DNA of 64,000 bases from Gonapodya prolifera JEL478 (GCA_001574975.1 KQ965735.1:1-64000); one strand, 5' to 3'; positions 47,256 through 59,897 are shown, counted from the stretch's first letter. Notes: generated by a model from the letters alone, not told the origin. Made by a program: numbers and translations.

Positions 47256-50200
47256 CTACTTCCGTGACTTCATCTTGCTCTCCTTAACTTTTATCTCCAA
47301 ATTCCGCAAAAGCGTTTTCAACGGCTTCGAACCTTCGCGATTCGACCCCCGCACGCTGTTCTTCACCAACCAGTCCTCCATTTCTCTCCTCACGGCCCGT
47401 ATCGCTCGAGTGGCTGGGAAGTACTTATCCAGTTGGGAGAGGTCGAAGTGGGCTTGAGGGAGCTCACTGGCACCGGGCATCGCGTCCAAATGCTCAACCA
47501 TTGCATCGTGCACCTGCCCCGCATTCAAAAGAATGTCAAAAAGCTTCGTCCAAAGTTCAACTTGGAAGTTTCGTCGGACTGGCACCCGTGTCGCAACGCG
47601 CGGTCGCGGACTTGTACGGTCTCTGGTTGTCGTGCTCGGTGGAACGCTCTTGAAGAAGTCCAGGGCGAACTCTCCCCCACGCCGTGTACTTCCAGACGCA
47701 CTCCAATCAATTTCCTTGACTTCCATGTACTTCCCAAAGACGAGCACAGACGCGATCCCCGCCGCGCCGTACCAGTCCGCTTCGTAGCTCCACGACGCAC
47801 CATTCCGCATTTCCCAGCACTCCACACTCGGATCACCGTCTCGTCGTCTCGACTTTGCGCCCTTACGCTCAACGTCCGCAGAATCCGCTCCGGTACAGTC
47901 CTTCCCACCAAAATCAAACCCGGTGCCAGGTGGAAACCGTCCCACAGCAACCGCCCGACCGAAATCCAGCACCTTGATACCAATCCGGTCCCACCCTGAC
48001 CGCCCGGCGGGATCGTACTGAGGGCTCCACGCCTCGGTCCCGACTCTCGCAGAAACATCGGCCGCTTTCGGCCAGCGCAACATGACGTTGTCGGCTTTGA
48101 CGTCGCCGTGGATGACGCCACACGCGTGCCACGCTTCGATGTTTTTCAGCACCTCGACGGTCCAGAACATCGCGAGCTGTTCGTCCAGTCCACCGTCGGG
48201 GTACGAAATTCCATCCGCACCTGCTGCCGCATTGACGGCACTCAGCAGGGTACCGCCTTCGCAAAATTCGAGTTTCAGCCACGCTTCATCGCGGAAAACA
48301 TGGCACGTGTAAGGTTGAACCACCGAGAGAGCAAATCGTCCCCTGAGGCGCGCGTGGAGTAAACGGAGAACATAAAACTCCCACGCAGCAGGACCAGGCG
48401 GCGTGAGAAGTTTCAGAGCGAATTCTTCCGACTCTTGGAGATCGGATAGGAACGGATCGTCTTCAAGCGTTTGCGCTTTGTAGACGGACGCAAATCCACC
48501 TTGGCCCAGCTTGGCGGTGATTTCAAAGGATGTTTCTTGTCCTCCTCGCGAGGACGGGAACGTGATCGTCATATTCGACTGGGATGATTCAGACTCCTTG
48601 CGCGATCTCGACGCAAAACGCTCGAGGGATTTGGCGTGGTTGAAGGTGATCAAAGTATTTTCGTAATAGCAGCAGTCCTCAAACATGGACGAATCTGACA
48701 TCAGACGTTCCCACAAATTCGGGTCCATTGGATCTACCCGTGAGGGAACCGTAGAAGGATTCAACTCTCCATTTCCAGGTCTTTTCCCCTCTACCGAACC
48801 ACCATCAACCTGCTGCTCCGGCTCGTCAGGCTCCTCTTCAATATTTTTCAAGTCGTGCTTTGTCAGACTCAAGGTGGACCCAATCGTGACATCGCCACTG
48901 AACGTCCGGTCGCCAACGTACGAGCTAGCAATGGACAACGATCGCGAAGGCCGGACGCCCTTTCGATTGGACCGCGAATCTCCGCTCCGTTCCGTATCCG
49001 TCATGCGAGATGCATTTGTGCTCGCAGTCCTGATGGACGTCTCCGTAGCTTCGGATATGGGAGTCAAGTCCGGCACTTGCGCCACTCTTAAGTCCCGCGA
49101 AATGTAATTTTGGGTCCTTGGTGCCGTTTCTGCCGCTCTGGGTATTCTGCCAATGTTCCGGGATGGAAAAAACCCCTCATCTTGGACGTCATCCCTTGTC
49201 TGCAAAATCTTCAGGTCCGGATCTTCTGTCGGAGACTCTTTCGTTGGCGAGATCTGCAGCTCTGCCGACTGCCGTTGGTCATTATTAAATAAAAGCCCAA
49301 TTCGAGGACCGGGGGTCGTCCCAATGACGCGAACTGCTTTCCGTGCACCAGTCTCAATCAAACCGGTCTCTTGCAATGGGTTATCATCGTCTTCAACGGG
49401 CACCTGCGGCTTCCTCCCCAATGGAAGTAGTGGGGCAAGTCGTGCTCCCGCACCGACTTTTGTACCGCTAGGCCGCGCATCCTCTTGAGAATCATCTTGA
49501 AACACTTGCAACTTTCGCGCCGCTGTCACCATCCCACCAGAAACCACCTGACTCGGCCGCTTCAGTGGGACTGCTGCTTCACCGTTCGCATCGTCATTGA
49601 ACACTTCAAATGATTTCGTTGCTGTTCCTCCAGCGGGCGGCACCTCATTTTCGTCAAATACGGAGAAGGCCCTCGTCCTTGGCTCGAGTGCGGACGCGCG
49701 GGGTTGGCTATCGGAAGGGTCTTCGTACACAGAAAGGTTCGGTTTCTTCCCGGCACTGCCGGCACTGTTAGAGTCCTTCATCGGTCGACTGAACGCGAGC
49801 ACTGGTAGAGTGTCTTCATGGTATCTCTGTAAATTAGCATATGTCACGTCAGCCCTGTAAACCACGTCGACGTGACAGCAAACAACAGAACACGACTTAC
49901 TTCGCACTCCAACTCCCCAGAAAACATCATTCCTATATCTTCCATCGCCTTCCTCGTGTTAATCGTGGGGCTTGTAGCAGCTCTTAACCGCCTCATCATC
50001 GGGAAGGCCTTTGTCGCCTCGGTGTCGCTAGCATCCGAGTCATCGTCACCACCCCGTCGAGAATCGTTCACGGGAACGTCGTCACCATCGGGAGTAGCCA
50101 TAAACTCCTGCGAAGCAAGCCATTTCGATTGTGGTGTGACCGGGGGTAACGCATCAAAGTCCGCGCTTTGACTCGTCGCAGTCGCTTTGGCAGGTAGTTC

Positions 50201-51953
50201 GGAGAACGGTGTTCCTGCAGGGGTTGGCTTCTCGTCATCATCTCCGTCGGATTCATAGGCGTACTCTGGATGCTTTGCTCGCACTTCTTCCCTGCTCTGT
50301 GCGCTTTCAACAGCTCCCACGTCGAACGCCCTTGGGTGGAATCCGGTGGGGTAGAACGATTCCAACGAAACGACATATCGTTCTGGTTTCTTCGGCTTGG
50401 CGCTGGCACCATCTGCAGAATGGGACTTCGAAGCCGCCGCCGATGAAGTCCCACTACGATCCCGTGGTTTCTCTGATTTGGCTCCTTCGGCTGGCCCAGC
50501 ACCTGAGCGTTCACGAATTGACGGAGGTGCAAGATTGGATGCTTCCTGATTTATCTGAGCACGTCGCTCGAATCCAGCGCAGTCCTTGAAGATAAGACAA
50601 ACACAACGCTTCACCAACGACTCAAAACACCTCACACACCACCACGAACGCACCTCATCTTGCCAAACCTGAAGCTTCGTCTTCGCCGGCGCCTGCTCTG
50701 CCTCAGGCTGCTCCGCGGGCATTTTCACGCCTCGCCAGCTCTCAACATCCCTGACGTTTTCCTTGACCCGATGTCGCGCCGTGCCGAGCTCCCAAGGCCC
50801 AGCGGCTTGCGACCCATCGGAAGACCCCGACGCTCGTCTTGTTGAGGCGGCTGGGTCGCTGAAAACCCATTTCGCATTGCCCGGTTGCGAAGGAGCAGAT
50901 GCCATCGCGGTGTTGGAAGGAGCTGAGCGCGGTCCCCGAGGTACCGGTGGCAGCACTTGGTTTCGACCCGTGGCGTCGACCAGACCGCCGCCGCCGTTGG
51001 GGCGGCCGCGGTGCTGACCGTGAGTGTTTGTGCCTGCATTTTCGCGCCCTGCCCTCGGTACGCGTGGCTGTACAGATCCTGCAGCCGCTCCCAGCACGGA
51101 TCGGACAGACTCCGGTTCGAGTTCAGGTTCCTCCCCGAGCTCAATCAGCTCCCGTCGTCGGCGTTCGCGGGCTTCTTCTCTGGCGCAAAACTCGGCGAGC
51201 AGACGTTGCATACGGGCGATTGGTTGGGCGCGACGGTTTACCCCGAGTTGGAGTGTGGACTTTGCGAGGGAGTAGCTTTAAAAGGGCGGGGATTACAGCA
51301 ATGGCAGAAGCCAAGTCGCGAGCGTTGTCAGTACACGGAAGGGCTCTCTCGAATGTTAGAACTTACTTGCGCGATTTCTCCAAGAGCTCAGCGTACGATT
51401 CATAGTACACCGAGAGGTCCTGGCCGATTCCCCGCACCGCCATCCACTTGTACACTTCCTCGGGATCCTTCACCAGGCTGGCGTACATGACACATAGGTT
51501 GAGAAATGGCAAACTGTTTCGTTTGTATCGGCTGTCATCTTTAAACCGCTCCAGTGTTCGTTCCAAGGCAGCAATAAGTCCAGACTCCACATTGTTGCCC
51601 TGCGGGTAATGGTCGACGATCCAGCGGATCAAGTCAAGGTGGGGTTTGAGCGGATCCAGATGCTCCGCAAGCTCGGGGCTCGCAAGACAGGCTTCCAGCG
51701 CCGCCCGCTGTGCGGCGAGAGATGATACCGGTGTCGATGGAGGGTTCGGCATGGCTTGCATCGGCGCGGCCAGCGATTTCGGTCCCGTCGCGCCGGGATC
51801 CGTTGAGGCGATGGTAGCGGCCAGGACTGTCGCCTTGCGACCGCCTTTTAGGGGAAGGATGTTTTCCTTGACAGCCTCGATGACCGACGCGGACGGGATG
51901 AGGGAAGCGGATCGTTCAGCCAAGGAGGAGGAGGTTCGGTCGTCCATGGACAT
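47256..51953 (-). CDS. BUB1: BUB1/BubR1-type spindle checkpoint kinase (MadBub)
   Basis: Exons 51953-51367, 51275-50654, 50584-49901 and 49826-47256 join in phase to give 1487 residues. Near the N-terminus is a KEN box (residues 29-31), then the BUB1/Mad3 TPR region (LDLIRWIVDHYPQG, YKRNSLPFLNLCVMYASLVK, QLGVNRRAQPIARMQRLLAE). A second KEN follows in HRVKENVRD. Several ABBA-like motifs lie in the middle (QVWQDE, LSVYED, FSVFDE, FEVFND, QVFQDD). The C-terminal kinase domain has an intact Gly loop (LGQGGFASVYKA), FALKLL, HGDVKADNVML and LDFGRAV. The protein should bind Cdc20/APC-C like Mad3/BubR1 and phosphorylate histone H2A like Bub1. Having both ends in one protein is the ancestral, unduplicated state. 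The start is divergent from the 7TM-RGS gene, 367 bp away. Confidence 0.95.
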
Positions 51954-52320
51954 GATGACGGGGCGGACGACGTCGACAAGTGTACTTGGGATTTAGCAGT
52001 AGGAAGGGGGTGAGATGTAGCGAGGAAACTCTGCAAAATGTCGGGAGGAACGGCGTCGATGCTTGGAAATAGCGGCGATTGCAATGGGGAGACTGTCACC
52101 TCGGATAGCGACAAAGCGCTATAATTCAAGCAAGACAAGCGCGACGCGCAGCGTTTACTGGGATCGGGCGGCTGGAAGTGAAAATGTGGAGTTTGGGGTG
52201 CCGTCGGAGTGTCACCAGAGTTTGTGCGCAAGGGCATCCAGGCAGTCAAGGGACGCTCGGAGTGATCACAGTTGATCACACATGCAATTCTCAGCTTTGT
52301 GAAAACAGGAAAACAGGAAC
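51954..52320. promoter_or_regulatory. Divergent promoter region, BUB1 (-) and 7TM-RGS (+)
   Basis: 367 bp between two start codons. No conserved frame; no specific element claimed. Confidence 0.4.
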
Positions 52321-53956
52321 ATGGACGGCGGAGTGGCAATCGGACACTGCACGCTGTATGTTGTCGCAGTCTGTTTGGCTGAGCCTGCGACTCCGGCTCT
52401 GACGCACCGCTCCACACGCAGCTCATGTCTTGTCATCGGAGGCGTATACTTCGCCCTCTTCGTCGTCTCAATGCTCATGCTGTTTGCGCTGAGGAACTCG
52501 TACGAAATCCAGAACCGCAACGTGACGCTGCTGGTCTTCCACAACGTCACAGGGCTGATCTGCGCAATGGCATGGATGTTTGGCAGTGAGGTTCCTCGTT
52601 TCGGCGGTGGTGTTTGTGGAACAGGTGCTGAATGCGAAAGTGTCCAGTTGGTTTCAGGCTGTGGAGCTGCGAACTTTCGGAAATACTCCTGCAGACTTCT
52701 GACTTTTTGTGTCAGTACTAAGTACCCCCTCCCCGCTTGTTCTGCAGGCTTAACATCACGTCATCGTTCTACCCCCCTCCTACAGTCGTACACAGCATCA
52801 ACTCACGCGCATGTGAGCTTCCCCATCACTAAACCAGTGTTCACGTCGTCTCACATTTTCGCGGTCGGTCGTCCCCGTAGGCTCCCTCACACTCCTCCTA
52901 TGGGATGGCAATCGTCGTGTTCTCGGCAACCAGCTGGACCGGCCCGTGATGTCCCCCGACGGCGTCACACCTGCCCCGCGCGGGGCTCGAATACGAGTCA
53001 TTCTTGCCCTGCTGCGGTGGAAGCGCTACCTGACGGACGCCAACTTGATTCGAGCCATCGTGGTCGGGACTGTCGCGTTCGCTGTCTTGAGTGGGTGTGA
53101 ACATTTTTGCCTGATACGGGTGCCACAGACACGGACGCTGACGCTGACACTGAATTTTTCGGGGGGCGTGCGCGACAGTGGTATGGCCCATATCGCGTAT
53201 CACTGTCGACCGCGACAGGTGCAACATGGGCACCTGGGCGACGGTGCCCAACTACCTCAATTGCGTCGGGTTTTTGAGCCTTCTGACACTGTTTGCATGG
53301 CTGCTGCATGACGTCGAAGGTGAGCGAGCGTATTTAGATGATGGTGCACTGGAACATGAAGAAGCGCCGACCGCCGACCACCTTGTGAAACTAGACACAC
53401 ACATGATCAAGTTGGACCTCGTGGTCAGTGTGAGTACAAAACTCCTCCCCTCCCTGGGTCTGCACTCTGCCCCACTCTTTCAAGCACCGCCGCCAATCTC
53501 CACCTCCCCCACCCACCGCAACAGATCACCATGAGCTCTCCCTGCATCCTCCTGGTCTACATCTGGGAATTCGGCGCTCCCCCTCCATCCATCTACGCCA
53601 TGTTCCCGACCTGCAACTTCCTCCTGATCTTCATGATCATTAGCCTGTTCTCCACCGTGACGTTCCCCGTCGGCAAGACCGCGCTGGCCTCGTGGCACGC
53701 CCGTGTAGACCCGGAGGAAGCAAAGGGCACCATTGAGGCGCTCGCCAGGGGCAAGGACGACGACATGCTGGAGAGGCTGAAGCGGTTTGCCGTGGGAGAG
53801 TTTTGCGTCGAGGTGCGTCACATGGCATTCACGCCGTCCTTGCCTTGCCGCCTCCTTATCTGAACTGATGACCACATCGCGCACCCGTGTCACAGCTACC
53901 AGTAAGTGTCTTTCTGCACCACCGTCCACCCCTCCGTATGCGCACCCGTTTACCCT

Positions 53957-53992
<36 letters not shown>

Positions 53993-54703
53993 TTCCATCC
54001 CACCAGCTCTTCCTCGCCGCCCACAACACCGTGACGCACGCCGCCGTCACCGCACTGCTCCCCAACCGCGCCAATGGTCCTCGCCAGATCGTGCGCACGC
54101 GTAAATACAGTGAGCGCAACGCCTCGCTTGAACGCGGGGGCTCGTACCCATCCGGGTATAAAGCGTCCTCGAGCAACGTGGGCTCCCGTTCTGCTGGAGG
54201 CGGTGGGTCCGTCCCCGGTGCCAGTGCACCCCCTCAATCTCTCGCGTTACGCGCCCCAGCGCGGCGACTACGCTGGCCCACAGTGTGGCACGCGTATGAG
54301 AACGAGTTGTGGGATCCCGCGGGAGGAATGCCCAACCTCCCGGAGGAACTGGTCCACTCGTACAAGTCGGTCGTGGAGGATTTCATTCAGGAGCGCGCGC
54401 CGAACGAGATCAATATTGGGGCCAGGTTGCGGAGGGAGGTGTTGGAGCGGGTGGGTGGGCGTTGTTGATTACGGGGGGCTTTGCGGTCTGACGCGCTCGA
54501 CATTCCGAATGGCGAGTGACATATTATTTTCGCATCCCCACCAGATTGCCACCGGAACTTTCTCCATCGACGTTCTCGACCGCGTGCGCGACGAGGTGCT
54601 CTCGCTCCTTGCCGACAACGTGTGGCTCAAGTTCGTCGAGGCTGAAGAGAAGACAGCGGCGGGGCGGGAGCAGAAGGGTGACGGTGGTGGGGCGGGGGCG
54701 TAG
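52321..54703 (+). CDS. Seven-TM protein with C-terminal RGS domain
   Basis: The membrane part reads SSCLVIGGVYFALFVVSMLM, LLVFHNVTGLICAMAWMFG, an N-glycosylatable loop (NITSSFYPPP), RAIVVGTVAFAVLSG, YLNCVGFLSLLTLFAWLLHD, PCILLVYIWEFGAPPPSIYA and CNFLLIFMIISLFSTVTFPV. The RGS domain starts LKRFAVGEFCVE, continues through LP (a 6-nt exon, 53896-53901) to LFLAAHNTVTHAAV, has a roughly 100-residue loop insert, then LPEELVHSYKSVVEDFIQER, PNEINIGARLRREVLER and FSIDVLDRVRDEVLSLLADN, VWLKF. RGS domains speed up GTP hydrolysis by G-alpha; fusion to a 7TM receptor-like part resembles plant AtRGS1. The RGS introns agree in phase. The junction after exon 1 (donor at 52586) could not be matched to the next exon by one base, so the first loop is uncertain. 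The intron after the 6-nt exon contains a C35 run. Confidence 0.85.
53958..53992 (+). repeat. C35 homopolymer within an intron of the 7TM-RGS gene
   Basis: 35 consecutive C residues lie between the 6-nt exon donor (53902) and the acceptor before LFLAAHN. The exact length may be unreliable in the assembly. Confidence 0.9.
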
Positions 54704-55377
54704 ATGCTTTGGAAGCGAATGAGGTTTGGGGGACGGGACTGTCAAGGGATGTGGAAGTGGGAGGGGGAATGGGCGGAGTGGGACCCACGAAAATTTTCAA
54801 CATTCGTAAGCCACGTTTATCACGCCGATTTCAATTTGTCACATTTGCAAATAGTGTATTGTTGAGTTTTCGCATTTGAACCGCAGTGTCACTTTGGAGG
54901 GTGGCTGGCAACACTTGCGGGAGACAACCTGACGACCGCCACCCTTCGAGAAACATTTGAATTCTGGGAGGTGTCTAGGAGATGGTGTAATATGGATGTA
55001 AGGTACCAGAATAATGACCAGATGATTAGAAGAGATTAAAATACTTCGAGATGAGCGGTGGGGAGCTGTCGGGAGGACATCCCGAAAGAGTGAACAGATG
55101 AATAAGATCCAACCCACACTAAAACAAATCCAAAAAGAGGATTGCGAATATTGTGAGACCATTTGAGAGAAGAGATAGGTGAGCAATCGGAGAATGGAGT
55201 CATGCTGAGGAAAAACCCTTTAGCAACTTTTACGCTTGACAAAAGGAACTCAACGCAGCAGACAACACACGGGATTCTACCCTCGCGCAGACACCCTGCA
55301 TCAACAACTATCTTACTTCCACCCTCTGTCTTCTACTCTACGTACTACCGCTCTACGGGCACCTCCACTCAGTCCCA
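54704..55377. other. Intergenic, no gene seen
   Basis: 674 bp between two plus-strand genes. A hydrophobic minus-strand frame (55186-54839) exists but looks random and lacks splice or start context. The last 120 bp before the next ATG are C/T-rich, as in other promoters here. Confidence 0.5.
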
Positions 55378-57010
55378 ATGCAAGTGGAACAACCCCATTC
55401 TCCTTCTCCCATCGCCCCATCCGTCCCTCCTCTTCCCCGCGCCCCATCCCCTCCGCCGCTCGCCAACGACGACGAGCCAGAACTTGACCCACTCCAGGCA
55501 AAGCTGGACTCGCTTCTCTCGTACGCTCAGCGCATGCACATTCCTGACCCATGTCTGCGCGCCACGGAGGAGACGGATACTGCTGACAATGGGGACTACG
55601 AGGTCGGCGAAAATGACGACGACGAGCCGACTGTGGACGACGAGACGTGGATAAAGATGCTCACGCAGGAAACCAAAGTTGTCGATTTGCAACGTGAGTT
55701 GGTCTTTGCGGTGCAATTAGGGGTGGGAGTCGAAGCCCCTCGGCGGTCTGCGGGGTGTAAGTGAGGGTGGGAGTGCGAAGCGCCTCGGTGGATGAGTGAG
55801 TTGCATGTTTGGAACGTTTGGTGGACAACATACCCCAGCCAATGCGACGCAGTTTACGACGTGCAGACCATGGAGCACCTCCTTGCACGAAATTATCATC
55901 TTCTGCTACCTCTTCAATCCCCGCACAAACCAACCGTCACATTATCCAGGCGACCCCTCCTCCCGCTACGCCCACCCCGTGCCTTCCCTCCCCTCGACCA
56001 AGCCACGCCGCGTGTGCTTCCACGAGTCCGTCCTCGTACGCGTGACATGGTCCCCCGCAGAATACCCCCGCGGCGACCGCGCGTCCATCCTGCGCGCCGA
56101 GCGCCTGCAGACAGCCGCCGAATGGGCCGACGCCGCCGCCCACGCCCGCGTGGCCGCGAGACACAGGAAGGGCTCAGTGGATAGGATGCTGGAGATGGCA
56201 ATGGAGGCCCGCGCCAAGGATGAAGCGCAGAAGCGGAAAGAATCTGGTGCCGCAGGGGTTAGTGCGGGGAACCCCGGCGCTGGAGCGGCAATGTCCGGTT
56301 CGGGCTTTGTGCCCTCCGTACCGGGCGTGTTCGAAATGGCCGGTTTCGCCACGGTCGTCGCGGGGATGCTTGGGAAGTGGCGCTCCCGGTCCGTCTCTGC
56401 AGGCAGTGAAGTCTCCGCAACGTCATCCTCAGCCTCTGCACCAACCACCACCTCATCTACGACCGCTACCACCCCTCGCCTACACCCCTTGAACACTCCG
56501 CGCCAAAGAGCGACCCCCCGTCGTGAAAACTCACTCGGTCCCGAAGCCAAAGCCGCCCTCGCTGCCGCTCGCAAGGCCGCCGAAGAATCCCGCGCTACGT
56601 CGCCTACGGACGATATCCCACCGGAACCGCTTCCCGTGACGGGCCGGCGCGCTCAATCCGAGCCTGGCTTGAGCGGAAAGATCGTCCCCACTGCGTCAAG
56701 GGTATCCTCTGCCTCTCGCGTGGAGATGGTCCCGCCCTCGTCCCCGCCGCCACGCACCGCGTCCATATCCACCGCCACCTCGCCTGTCCCCGCATCTCCT
56801 GGGCCGGACTCACCGCCGCCCACCCCCGTGCGGGGTCCTGTGCGACGACTGCGGAGAGACTCGTTTGGGACCGTGGGGGCGTCTGGGTCTGGAAGTGGTG
56901 GTGGGATGGGGCTCGACACTACAGGCGCGCTGGACGCGTTAGAGAAACTCGGGAGGTTTGGCAAGAGTATGGCCTGGGGTGCTGGGGCGGTTGGTGCTTA
57001 TATGACATGA
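55378..57010 (+). CDS. 495-residue protein, unrecognised, fungal-type
   Basis: Exons 55378-55693 and 55839-57010 join in phase (acceptor TACCCCAG). The N-terminus is Pro-rich, followed by an acidic helix (LDPLQAKLDSLLSYAQRMHI) and an Asp/Glu-rich stretch. The middle has the only conserved-looking block: RRVCFHESVLVRVTWSPAEY, then RAERLQTAAEWADAAAHARV and a basic coiled coil. VRFxExVLVxxTxSxxEY-like segments occur in other fungal proteins of unknown role. The C-terminal half is Ser/Thr/Pro-rich with SP/TP sites and RRLRRDSFG, ending in a short Gly-rich hydrophobic tail (GAGAVGAYM). It is likely a cytoplasmic, phosphorylated, mostly disordered protein. Function is unknown. Confidence 0.65.
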
Positions 57011-57535
57011 CGGAATGCCGCTGTGGCAGGTACAGGTGGGAGAGATTGGAATCGGCAGCTGAAGGACGCCGGCGTACTAAAAAAGGACACACATTGTGTA
57101 TATATGCACGGACTGATTTGGATCTGTTTTTATTCTGGTTAAGTCACAGTATTTGCACGGGACTGTTGGTACTACAAGGACGAGTCGAAAATATAAAATT
57201 GTAACTCAGCAATCCGGAAAAATAACAACAAGTTGTATTATCCTCTGATTTCACATACGAGTGTTCTTAGTTGGTTTCGCGAGAGTTCACATCGTGACTA
57301 TCCATGGCTCGTTACGTCTCTTGCACAAAAGTTTCGTGGTAACCGTGCCCAAGTTAAATATTTCATTCCCTTCACCTTACGCGATTCCACAGACTCAGAT
57401 TGCATAACCTTCTTTAAAAAAGTGAATAAGCGAAAATAGTCGAAACTACTCTTCGCAGACCAATGCGAACCACCACTTCCTGTGAACGAGACTCATCAGT
57501 CCCTCACAACGATTCCGGATCCTTGCCTCACTGAC
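57011..57535. other. Intergenic, no gene seen
   Basis: 525 bp, A/T-rich (about 57150-57440), between the unrecognised 495-residue protein and the MFS transporter. No frame or RNA gene is supported. Confidence 0.5.
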
Positions 57536-59897
57536 ATGGATACTGGACGTCCCCACCATGGTTTACTTACGCGTGCGAGTGTGGAGATCGCGAGTTCCCG
57601 ACATGAACCATTGTGTGCAAGTACGCTAGGTCACAATGGCGACGAAAGATTAAAAGATGCCGGAAGTTCACACTTAAAAGGTACTCGATTTGCGCTTGTC
57701 TTCTTCGCGTAAGTGTTGGGTAGCCACGAAGAAGTACAGTGCGGCGAACGTGAAGGGTCAAACAAACATTAAACGAACGACACAAATCCCATAAAAGATT
57801 GCTCCTCTCCATCTTTCTGACCGCCTTAGATCAAACAATTGGTGAGGAATATTCAATCAGTCTCGTGTAAAAGCTCCGAATGAGGTTTTTGGGCATAAAG
57901 TTTCAACAGCCGTTCCCAGAATAATCACTGACTTTGGAGACATCTCCGGCGTCTCCTGGATTTCTTCAGCTTACTAAGTCACCAAAACGTATGTTGCGAG
58001 ACCTTTACAGACGCCCAAATTTTTGAAAGCATCATCCCCACCATCTATTACAGCATCTTCATCCCATCTCCGGCTCTCTCGGTGACCATGTCGGTCTTCA
58101 GCGCTCGTATGTTTTATCGATAGTCCCCTTTGCCGCCGGATCAGTCCTGTGCGGTGCGGCTCCATCACTTCCGTTTTTTCTCATAGGAAGGGCAGTGGCG
58201 GGGACGGAAGCTGGTTGCGTATATATTGGCGTCATTCTAGTGATATCAAATATGGTGGGAAGGAGAGATACCGCCAAGTATCAGTCGTGAGTGCCCCGTG
58301 GTGATGTGTCAACGTGCAAGCATGATGTCAGTTGGTATTCACATATCATTCCGCCCATACACCAAGATCCTTTGCAATAGTTTATGCCGTCGCTGGAGTC
58401 TGTGGACCACTCCTCGGAGGAGCCCTCACGGACTTGGTAGGCTGGAGATGGTGCTTGTGAGTTTTCCCTTTGAGAGTGGTGGGAACCATTGCATGTCTTG
58501 ACCACAATAAACGGGAATTCCAAACATCAGCTATCTTAACCTGCCGCTCAGTGCAATTATAATGCTCTTCGTAATCATCCTGGTACCCTCGATTTCAAGC
58601 TTGCCAACGGACCCCACTTCAGCACGCCACAAATTTGACGTCGCCGGTTGCTTCTTACTCACTGCCAGCATGGTGCTGATCAATGTTCCGCTCAGCCAAG
58701 CAGGTGTCCATTATGCCTGGACAAGCGCTTTTGTCATCGCTCAGCTCAGCCAGTAAGTGCACTCCCCTTCTCAGTATATCACTACGCTCCACTTGCACTT
58801 TCCCCGCGCTTCCAGCTGTCTTTATTCCCGTTCTGCTTTACGTCGAGACCCGCCACCCCGCGCCGTTGATTCCGATCGACTGTTGAAGAACGACGACCTC
58901 TGGGGTTGTCGCCGCCTCTTTCTTTGGGGGAGCCGTGTACGCCGCCGCAGCTGCAAATTTTATCCCTATCCACGTGAGTTCGCTAGTGGAACATTGCAAC
59001 CTCGGTGCAAACGTTTCACGCCCTCCGTTACCCCTAGCTCCAGATTTCGCTCACCTCATCCGCGCTGTCGTCCTGTCTGCTCACCGTTCCGCTAATTTTA
59101 TGCATCAGCCAGGTGTGCTCGTTTCAGGCTGGGGTGTGTCCAAGACGGTGTTGTTCTGTCCATTTTCGATCGCGGGGGCGGTGGGAATGCTGACAGGGGC
59201 AACAATTTAAGCAAGTGGTGGAATCGGATGGAGTTTAGTTGGACAGATTGGCATCCGTGAGTTCAAGCGATATACTTGGCAGAGCTTGCACTGCCATAAT
59301 TGTAGTCAGTGATTATATGCAGGGTCTCGATCGGACTGTTCATACAAATGCCTACCCTTGCGGCACAGAATGTTGTTGGAGAGGAAGACAGGGGAAGGCC
59401 ATCGCCTTTGCTGTGAGTCAAGTGTTTATGGTTGTCGTCAATTCTGGTTCTCTGAACACGGTCTGGGAACGTGTTTCCAGAATTTTGTTGGTACACTAGG
59501 GCAAGTCTTTGGAGTTGCAAGTGAGCGACTCAATTGTGTTCTTTACCGTGTCGCTGACCGTAGATCGTCTGATTCCGTCTTAGTCGCATCCACCTCTTTC
59601 ACCACCACCCTTCGCGCCATGCTCCATTCACTCGCGCCACACTCAGATATGTCCTGGATCGAAAACCACCCCGCTGACATCCTGTCTGCTCCACCACACC
59701 TTGTTGACCCTGAGGACGTTTCTGGGGTGCTGGACGCCTACATGGGGAGTTTAAGGGCGGCTTTTGGAGCTGTTGTTGGGATGGCGGTGGAGGGGGTGGT
59801 GTGGTTCCGTGTGAAAGTTGTGCAGCCCATGTGCGGTTCCAGTGCGCTGTCCGAAATGCGTCGGAAGTCTGATCTGCGTGCAAGGGAAGAACTGTAA
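57536..59897 (+). CDS. Major facilitator superfamily transporter (DHA2/multidrug type), possibly decayed
   Basis: Exons rebuild MFS segments in order: [56 protein letters not shown] (motif A region), [39 protein letters not shown] with [51 protein letters not shown] and [20 protein letters not shown]. The C-terminal part has [40 protein letters not shown] and [20 protein letters not shown]. The pattern fits 14-TM drug:H+ antiporters. The substrate is unknown. Two in-frame TAA codons, at 57975-57977 (just after SWISSAY) and 59208-59210, are not removed by any intron that I can find. The gene may be a young pseudogene, or splice sites there are non-standard or misread. Confidence 0.75.

Noticed and set aside
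54839-55186. Hydrophobic minus-strand frame of 115 codons
   Set aside because: No homology-like motif, no splice context, and it lies in the A/T-rich gap between two plus-strand genes.
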